In this document: positions 1 to 4,867 of the stretch, piece after piece
Layout: every line of letters starts with the position of its first letter
Numbering within the stretch: position 1 is the first letter of the stretch
Source: Nitrososphaerota archaeon
Lineage (GTDB): Archaea > Thermoproteota > Nitrososphaeria > Nitrososphaerales > Gagatemarchaeaceae
DNA: 6,878 bases
NCBI GenBank assembly: GCA_003135575.1
Contig: PLCG01000058.1
Coordinates: forward strand, 6,077 to 12,954
Reading direction: 5' to 3'
Program-made: the position numbers and the translations under genes
The notes under the pieces: generated by a model
The model's input: the letters and a program-made list of their open reading frames with translations, nothing else
Databases searched by the model: none
Told to the model about the DNA's origin: nothing

Positions 1-1653
1 GCTCTTGTTGATGAGAGGGAAGTCCGCGACGATGTCTTTGAGCACTGCCACCTCTATCGCAGGCCAGTTCGCGAACGATGCCGTCCTTACCTTGTATCGG
101 AAGAGCGTGTCGGGTTCCTCTCCCAGCATGATCCAATGGACGGTCTGGCCACGGTGCGACTCTGCGTAGCCGAGAGCGTGGCTGAAGGGCCTCAGCGCCT
201 CCTTTGAAATATGAACCAGAAGCTCCTTGCCGCTGTCGAGGTTCCACAACACCTCGTCTATCATGTTGACCGAGTTGACGACCTCCTCGACTCTTGTGTC
301 GAACCGCGCAAGGACGTCTCCCCTTCTCTTCGCCATCTCCACCTCGCGCTCGGTTATGTGTCTTGGCGTGTCATGGTGAGGGTCAATCGTGATGGAGCGG
401 TATGCCCCGTACGGGTGGTCCCTCCTCGTGTCGAGGTCCACTCCGGAGCTCCGCGCAGCGACGCCAACCAGCCCCATCTCGGCAGCCTCGTTCGGCCCTA
501 TGGCCCCGGTCCCCCTCAGCCTATCCATCACTGAGGAGTCGCTCCTGAGCAGCTTCACGACCCGGTTGAAATCGTCCAAGACAGGCTCGATGGTGTCTTT
601 CACGAGTTGGAGTTTGCCGGCGGGGATGTCGACGCCGACCCCGCCAAGCCTGTTGACGCCGAAGAGCAGCCTGCTCCCCGCGACCTCCTCGTTGAGCCGC
701 ATCATCCTCTCCTTGAGGATGCTCAGCCTCGCCGCACCGAAGGCGAAGCCGACGTCGGTCGAGAGGCCCGCGAGCGTCCCCAGGTGGTTATACACGCGCT
801 CCAGCTCGGCGCACACTGCCCTGAGTTGGAGGGCCCTGAGCGGAGGCACCACTCCAGCGACCTTCTCCACCGCCTGGCAGTAGGCAGAGGAATTCGCGAC
901 TGCTTCGTCTCCTGAGATCCTCTCGCTCAGCAGAAGGACCTGGTCGAGCCTCAGCTCCTCAGCCAACTTCTCGACTCCTCGGTGGGTGTAGTAGAGGCGG
1001 GTCTCGAGGTTGACGATAGTCTCGCCCAGGATGCTGAATCTGAAGTGACCCGGCTCGATGATGCCCGCGTGGACAGGACCCACCGGGATCTCGGAGACGC
1101 CCTCGCCCGCGACCTTGAGGAACCTGTAGTCTCGGTTCTGGACCTTGGCGACTTTCGTGTGGAGTTTGAATTCCTTTCTCAGCGGGAAGGCGTCGTCCGG
1201 CCAGTGCTCGTGGAGCGTGAGCGGTCTGTCGTCTGGATTGCCCTCTGGGATCAAGCCGAACATGTCCTTGATCTCGCGCTCATACAGGATGGCTGTGGGC
1301 ATGAGGAGCGCTATGCTGGGGAAGACGGGCTGCGAAGCGGGGCCCTCCTGCTCGACGCGCGCCGTGACGACGACGAAGACGTCATCTTCCTTCCCGATGT
1401 CGAACACATATCGGAGGACGAAGGCGCCGTTGGCCCTTCGCTCGTCGGAGCAGATCATGGTGGCGAGCTTCCCCTTGAGCACGTCTCGGACGTAGACGCA
1501 AAGCTCTGGGATGTCTTCCTTGCTGCGCAAGTCGACATGTATTTCGTTCCAGTTGATGACGCGGACACTTACAGTTTCGCGGAACCTGTCGAAGAGGTCC
1601 GACCTGCGGCTGGCGGCCCCCGAATGCACGCGCACGACTCCGCCGTTCGCCAT
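1..1653 (-). CDS. hyfG: Hydrogenase-like large subunit of an Ehr-type complex (NuoC-NuoD fusion, HyfG-like), 3' end beyond window
   Basis: The frame is open for 551 codons from the ATG at 1653 to base 1 with no stop, so the gene is cut at its 3' end. Residues about 10-165 form a NuoC-like 30 kDa domain, with the signature YEREIKDMFGL at 124-134 and PLRKEF at 157-162. Residues about 190-551 match the NuoD/[NiFe]-hydrogenase large-subunit fold: GPVHAGIIEPGHFRF at 192-206, HRGVEKLAE at 224-232, then AYCQAVEKV at 257-265. In hydrogenases of this family the first Ni-Fe motif is RxCGxC. Here it reads R245-I-S247-G-D-E250, so both cysteines are missing and H2 chemistry is unlikely. The last visible residues, DFPLINKS, immediately precede where the second cysteine pair would fall. 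The E. coli homologues HyfG and HycE are of similar length, so only the C-terminal tail is missing. The start overlaps the hyfF stop (TAATG) and has AAGGAG 10 bases upstream. As the peripheral subunit it would face the cytoplasm and dock on HyfC with a HyfI/NuoB-type Fe-S subunit. Family assignment is firm; substrate and redox partner are unknown. Confidence 0.93.
   Translation of the reverse strand, partial: MANGGVVRVHSGAASRRSDLFDRFRETVSVRVINWNEIHVDLRSKEDIPELCVYVRDVLKGKLATMICSDERRANGAFVLRYVFDIGKEDDVFVVVTARVEQEGPASQPVFPSIALLMPTAILYEREIKDMFGLIPEGNPDDRPLTLHEHWPDDAFPLRKEFKLHTKVAKVQNRDYRFLKVAGEGVSEIPVGPVHAGIIEPGHFRFSILGETIVNLETRLYYTHRGVEKLAEELRLDQVLLLSERISGDEAVANSSAYCQAVEKVAGVVPPLRALQLRAVCAELERVYNHLGTLAGLSTDVGFAFGAARLSILKERMMRLNEEVAGSRLLFGVNRLGGVGVDIPAGKLQLVKDTIEPVLDDFNRVVKLLRSDSSVMDRLRGTGAIGPNEAAEMGLVGVAARSSGVDLDTRRDHPYGAYRSITIDPHHDTPRHITEREVEMAKRRGDVLARFDTRVEEVVNSVNMIDEVLWNLDSGKELLVHISKEALRPFSHALGYAESHRGQTVHWIMLGEEPDTLFRYKVRTASFANWPAIEVAVLKDIVADFPLINKS
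877..924 (-). other. Degenerate L1 (first Ni-Fe ligand) motif in HyfG
   Basis: Residues 244-259 read ERISGDEAVANSSAYC. In catalytic group 4 [NiFe] hydrogenases the same place holds ERxCGxC followed by a histidine region and AYxxAVE. Ser247 (codon TCA, bases 913-915) and Glu250 (codon GAA, bases 904-906) take the positions of the two cysteines. Flanking residues on both sides align without a gap, so this is replacement rather than a frameshift or deletion. Complex I NuoD also lacks these cysteines but has a different sequence here (RLDY type). The RISGDE form resembles what I recall for Ehr complexes. Confidence 0.88.
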
Positions 1654-3221
1654 TACGGAGTCGCTCCTTGTCCGAGGACCTGTGCCGCATCACGGATGAG
1701 GACCTGAAGAGGCTGGGGGATGTAGAAGCCGAGGATGACGACCAGCACGACGAGGATTGCCATAGGAACGGCTTCCAGAATACCCTCGCGATCGCCTTCT
1801 GGGTGCGCGTCTGGCGGAATGAAGCGGCCTGGCCTCTTGGGGCTCCCGAACACCATGGGCACGAGATGCCGCAAGAATCCCGCGAATACCACCACAAGGA
1901 GAAGAATCATCAGCGAGCCGGCGAGGAACTGGCCGCTCCCGAATCCCGCCGTCATGACGAGGAACTCGCTCAGGAAGATGTTGAAAGGTGGCATCCCTGC
2001 GATGGCAAGACCACCGAGCAGCAAGACCGCTCCCGTGAACGGCATGGTCTTGATCACGCCCTTGATCTCCGTCATTACCTTGGTCTCGTATCTCTGGCTG
2101 ACCGTCCCGCTGGCGAAGAACATCAGGGGTTTCGCGATGGCGTGGTTGATGATGTGGAGCAGCGCCGCGAAGAGTCCAACCAGCCCGCCGAAACCGACGG
2201 AGAGGGCGACTATCCCCATGTGCTCCACGCTCGAAAAGGCGAGCATCCGCTTCATGTCCTTCTGGAAGTAGATCGAGGCGGCGGCTACGCCCATCGACAA
2301 CAGGCCTAGCAGTATGAGCAGCTCGCTCGGCAGCTCAGGTCCGAGCGCGCCTGAGGCTATGATGTTGAACCTCAGGACGCCGTAGATGGCGCAGTTGAGG
2401 AGGACGCCCGAGAGGAGAGCACTGACGGGCGTGGGGGCTTCGCCGTGGGCGTCGGGCAGCCAGGTGTGCATCGGGGCCAGGCCCGCCTTGGTCCCGAGAC
2501 CCACGAGGACGAACACGTATGCAATCTTGACGATCCCAGGGTCGAGGAGCTTGGCGTCCGCGAGCATGCTCGTCCAGTTCATCCCGGAGCCGGAAGCGGC
2601 CGCGGAAGGCGAGATGTTGGTGTTGGCGTAGGAAAAGAGCACGATCCCGAGCAGGGCGAGCGAAAGGCCTACAGTCGCGACCATCAAGTACTTCCAAGCG
2701 GCCTCCATCGCCTCCTGATTCGTGTAGAGCATTATCATGAAGACCGAAACGAGGGTGGTGGCCTCGATAGCGACCCACATCAGGCCCATGTTGTTCGCCA
2801 GGGGCACGAGGAGCATCGTCAGCACAAAGGCGTTGAAGCCCTGGTAGTATCTCACGATGTGCCTGTCATCCACAACCCCGCGGTCGTATTGCCTTCGCAT
2901 GTAGCCGACCGAGTAGATCGCAGCGACGAAGCCCACACCCGCGATCGGGATTAGGATCAGGGCCCCGAAGGCATCTAGGTATAGGAAGCCGTCCAGCGCG
3001 GAGAAATGGCCCTGCGAGAGGACACCTCCGACGAGGCCGAGGGTCTGGACCACCACGAGCAGGATGGAGGCGAAGGTGATGATCTCGGCGGGCCTTCTCT
3101 TGTGGGTGAGGGTCACGAGCGCCATGGCCGTGGCAGGGGTGACGAGAATTGTAAGAGCAAGCGCGCTCCAGCCTGAGGGGAGCGCCGCCGCGCCCAGGTC
3201 GGCTAAGAAGGTGGATGGCAT
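1653..3221 (-). CDS. hyfF: Proton-channel/antiporter-like membrane subunit, HyfF-like (NuoN/NuoM/MrpD family)
   Basis: A 522-residue, strongly hydrophobic protein that would be the second antiporter-type subunit of the membrane arm; E. coli HyfF is about the same size. Numbered from the ATG at 3221, the family's in-membrane charge chain is partly kept: Glu153 (WVAIEATTLV, TM5), Lys245 (GLGTKAGLAPMHTWLP, TM7) and Lys364 (NHAIAKPLMFF). Other signatures are DAHGEAPTPVSALLSG at about 257-272, KDMKRMLAFSSVEHMGI at 321-337, and AIAGMPPFNIFLSEF at 407-421. The TM8 position that is Lys in HyfB is Asn276 here (GVLLNCAIYG), and the TM12 position is His452 (FLRHLVPMVFG) instead of Lys432 of HyfB. A charged linker at about 460-480 precedes the last helix. 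Two starts are possible: TTG at 3227 (AAGGA 7 bases upstream, directly abutting the hyfE stop) or ATG at 3221 (AAGGA 13 bases upstream). I give the ATG, but the choice is open and changes only two residues. The stop shares one base with the hyfG start. Confidence 0.93.
   Translation of the reverse strand: MPSTFLADLGAAALPSGWSALALTILVTPATAMALVTLTHKRRPAEIITFASILLVVVQTLGLVGGVLSQGHFSALDGFLYLDAFGALILIPIAGVGFVAAIYSVGYMRRQYDRGVVDDRHIVRYYQGFNAFVLTMLLVPLANNMGLMWVAIEATTLVSVFMIMLYTNQEAMEAAWKYLMVATVGLSLALLGIVLFSYANTNISPSAAASGSGMNWTSMLADAKLLDPGIVKIAYVFVLVGLGTKAGLAPMHTWLPDAHGEAPTPVSALLSGVLLNCAIYGVLRFNIIASGALGPELPSELLILLGLLSMGVAAASIYFQKDMKRMLAFSSVEHMGIVALSVGFGGLVGLFAALLHIINHAIAKPLMFFASGTVSQRYETKVMTEIKGVIKTMPFTGAVLLLGGLAIAGMPPFNIFLSEFLVMTAGFGSGQFLAGSLMILLLVVVFAGFLRHLVPMVFGSPKRPGRFIPPDAHPEGDREGILEAVPMAILVVLVVILGFYIPQPLQVLIRDAAQVLGQGATP
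1664..1669 (-). promoter_or_regulatory. Ribosome binding site for hyfG
   Basis: AAGGAG on the minus strand lies 10 bases before the hyfG ATG, inside the last codons of hyfF. The spacing is a little long but usable. Because the hyfF stop and the hyfG start share one base (TAATG), translational coupling is likely as well. The site supports the ATG at 1653 as the true start. Confidence 0.5.
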
Positions 3222-3227
3222 GGTCAA

Positions 3228-3914
3228 TCAATCATCCTTGAGCTTCTCAAGGCTGGCGATGTCGAACGAGTCGAACGTCTGGCTCATCCTCAGCAGGAGC
3301 AGGGCGGAGATCATCACTCCGACCAAGATGTCGGCTAGGATCCCGACCTCGATAATCAGCGACACGCCCTGGGTGAGGGCGGTCGTGAAGAGGAAGAGCC
3401 CGTTCTCGATTATCAGAAGCCCAACCACCTGGTTCAGGGCCATCCTCCTGCTCACCATGACGAAGAGGCCGATGAAGAAGAGGGAGACCGAGACCGGCAG
3501 GTAGGTGACGGCGAAGACGTCGAGGTTCGCCGAGGCTAGGGTCTGACGGACCAGACCGTAGGATAGGGCGACGAGAAGAGTAGAGATGAGCAGCGAGAGC
3601 CTGACGCTGACGAACGGGTTCGCCTCGATCTTGAACTCGTCCCTCACCGACCCTGTCACGCGGACCAGGAGCCTCGGGATGACCACCGCCTTGACGGCGA
3701 GGGTGAGGGCTGCTGCCGCGTATATCTCCCAGACGCCCGTCTCGTAGGCGATCACGGCGGTGGACCCGGCGAGGATGATTGACTGGTAGCGGTAGGCGCT
3801 CAGCCAGCCGGCGAAGCTCCTCCTCACGACCACTCCGAAGGTCGACACCAGGAGACCCACCGCGGACAGCGTCAGGAGGTCGGATAGAGGGACTTGCGTT
3901 CGCATCTCACCCAT
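3228..3914 (-). CDS. hyfE: Small membrane subunit, HyfE-like (NuoK-related)
   Basis: A 228-residue, almost wholly hydrophobic protein, close to E. coli HyfE (about 216 residues). The N-terminal half has helices around 11-30, 44-58 and 63-85, with the HyfE-type TLAVKAVVIPRLL at 71-83. The C-terminal half has NQVVGLLIIENGLFLF at 161-176 and IIEVGILADILVGVMI at 187-202. This half resembles NuoK, and Glu170 and Glu189 sit where NuoK carries its two membrane glutamates used in the proton path. The tail 211-228 is short and charged. I place the start at the ATG at 3914, which shares one base with the hyfC stop (TGATG). The longer open frame back to 3995 would add 27 non-hydrophobic residues lying wholly over hyfC, so I reject it. 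Another ATG three codons in (3905) is preceded at once by GGTGAG, too close to act as its ribosome site. HyfE is expected to sit between HyfC and the antiporter-like subunits. Confidence 0.9.
   Translation of the reverse strand: MGEMRTQVPLSDLLTLSAVGLLVSTFGVVVRRSFAGWLSAYRYQSIILAGSTAVIAYETGVWEIYAAAALTLAVKAVVIPRLLVRVTGSVRDEFKIEANPFVSVRLSLLISTLLVALSYGLVRQTLASANLDVFAVTYLPVSVSLFFIGLFVMVSRRMALNQVVGLLIIENGLFLFTTALTQGVSLIIEVGILADILVGVMISALLLLRMSQTFDSFDIASLEKLKDD
3235..3239 (-). promoter_or_regulatory. Ribosome binding site before hyfF (start-deciding)
   Basis: AAGGA on the minus strand overlaps the last codons of hyfE. It lies 7 bases before a TTG (3227) and 13 bases before an ATG (3221). The spacing favours TTG and codon preference favours ATG. 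The overlapping GGATGAT at 3231-3237 is 9 bases from the ATG and resembles the archaeal GGTGAT motif, so the call is ambiguous. Confidence 0.4.
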
Positions 3915-4867
3915 CACAAGTAGAAGAAGATCATCCCGACCATCGCGCTCGCGATCGCAGCCGTGAGCAGGTCGGCGACTCTGAAGAGCCGCCATTTCGC
4001 CACTCGCGTCTCCACGTAGGCTACGGCCATGGCCAGCAAGGCGACTTTGGCCAGGGTCATGAGCGCGCCCACTCCGAGAGGGAGCAAGCCCGCGTCGATT
4101 GAGGCAGGCATCCCCAACGGTAGGAACAGGTTAGCTAGGAGGGCGAGCAGCGCCAGCTGCTTCGTAGACTGCGACCACTCTATCAGCGCCAGGCTCCTGC
4201 CTGAGTACTCCAGTAGCATCGCCTCGTGCACCATCGTCAGCTCGAGATGGGTGGCAGGGTTGTCGAACGGGAGCCGCCCTGTCTCGGCAAAGATGATGAT
4301 GAGGAAGGAGATTAGACCGAAAAGCATTGTCGGCGCTATCACGATGCCCGTCCGTGCGGCCGCGCTGACCAGGCTCGTCAGGTTCGTCCCGCCGAACGTA
4401 AGGGAGACGACGAAGATCGTGAGGAACAGGCCCGGCTCGATGAGCGACGACATCATCATCTCCCTGCTGGTGCCGATGCCCCCGAAGGCGCTCGCGGCGT
4501 CGATTCCGGCGAGCATCGTGAAGAAGCGTGCGAGGGCCAGCAGCCCGAGCACCAGCAAGACGTCTCCCGCTGCGCTGAAAGGGCTCAGCGGCACGAAGAC
4601 CGGGATGAAGAGGGCGGCGGTTATCGTCGCGACGGCGACGATCCACGGTGTCGAGCGGAATATCCAGGAACTGTAATCCGAGACGACCTCGTCCTTTCTC
4701 CATAGCTTCGACAGGTCGTAGTAAGGCTGGAAGACGCTCGCACCGATTCTCTTCTGCGTCCTGGCCTTCACCTTCCTCATGATGCCGGTCAAGAGCGGCG
4801 CTAGCGCAAACACTGCGACCAGCTGCAAGGCGCCTATGGCTACGACCTCCAGGGCCTGGGCCGTCAT
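3914..4867 (-). CDS. hyfC: Membrane-anchor subunit, HyfC-like (NuoH family)
   Basis: A 317-residue polytopic protein matching HyfC/HycD (about 310-320 residues). This subunit connects the soluble redox arm to the ion-pumping arm; its complex I homologue NuoH forms the quinone chamber and the start of the proton path. Visible signatures are RKVKARTQKRIGASVFQPYY at 31-50 followed by DLSKLWRKDEV, FGGIGTSREMMMSSLIEPGL at 128-147, ETGRLPFDNPATHLELTM at 195-212 with HEAMLLEYSG at 214-223, and ETRVAKWRLFRVADL at 286-300. The RLPxDNPATHLELTMxHEAM block is the group 4 hydrogenase form of the NuoH acidic loop, not the complex I form. About eight membrane helices are predicted by eye. The ATG at 4867 overlaps the hyfB stop in an ATGA arrangement. 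A weak GGTGGT (4877-4882) lies 9 bases upstream, so coupling to hyfB translation is likely. No damaged motif is seen. Confidence 0.95.
   Translation of the reverse strand: MTAQALEVVAIGALQLVAVFALAPLLTGIMRKVKARTQKRIGASVFQPYYDLSKLWRKDEVVSDYSSWIFRSTPWIVAVATITAALFIPVFVPLSPFSAAGDVLLVLGLLALARFFTMLAGIDAASAFGGIGTSREMMMSSLIEPGLFLTIFVVSLTFGGTNLTSLVSAAARTGIVIAPTMLFGLISFLIIIFAETGRLPFDNPATHLELTMVHEAMLLEYSGRSLALIEWSQSTKQLALLALLANLFLPLGMPASIDAGLLPLGVGALMTLAKVALLAMAVAYVETRVAKWRLFRVADLLTAAIASAMVGMIFFYL

Noticed and set aside
982..1707. Long plus-strand open frame (241 codons) opposite hyfG, and many similar ones across the window
   Set aside because: It lies antisense to a clear gene, its product is a low-complexity mix rich in Asp, Glu, Val and Arg with no recognisable motif, and such shadow frames are expected opposite GC-rich genes with strong third-position bias.
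3228..3995. Longer hyfE with a start at 3995
   Set aside because: The extra 27 residues lie entirely over hyfC in another frame, are not membrane-like, and have no family counterpart; the TGATG junction at 3914 is a better start.
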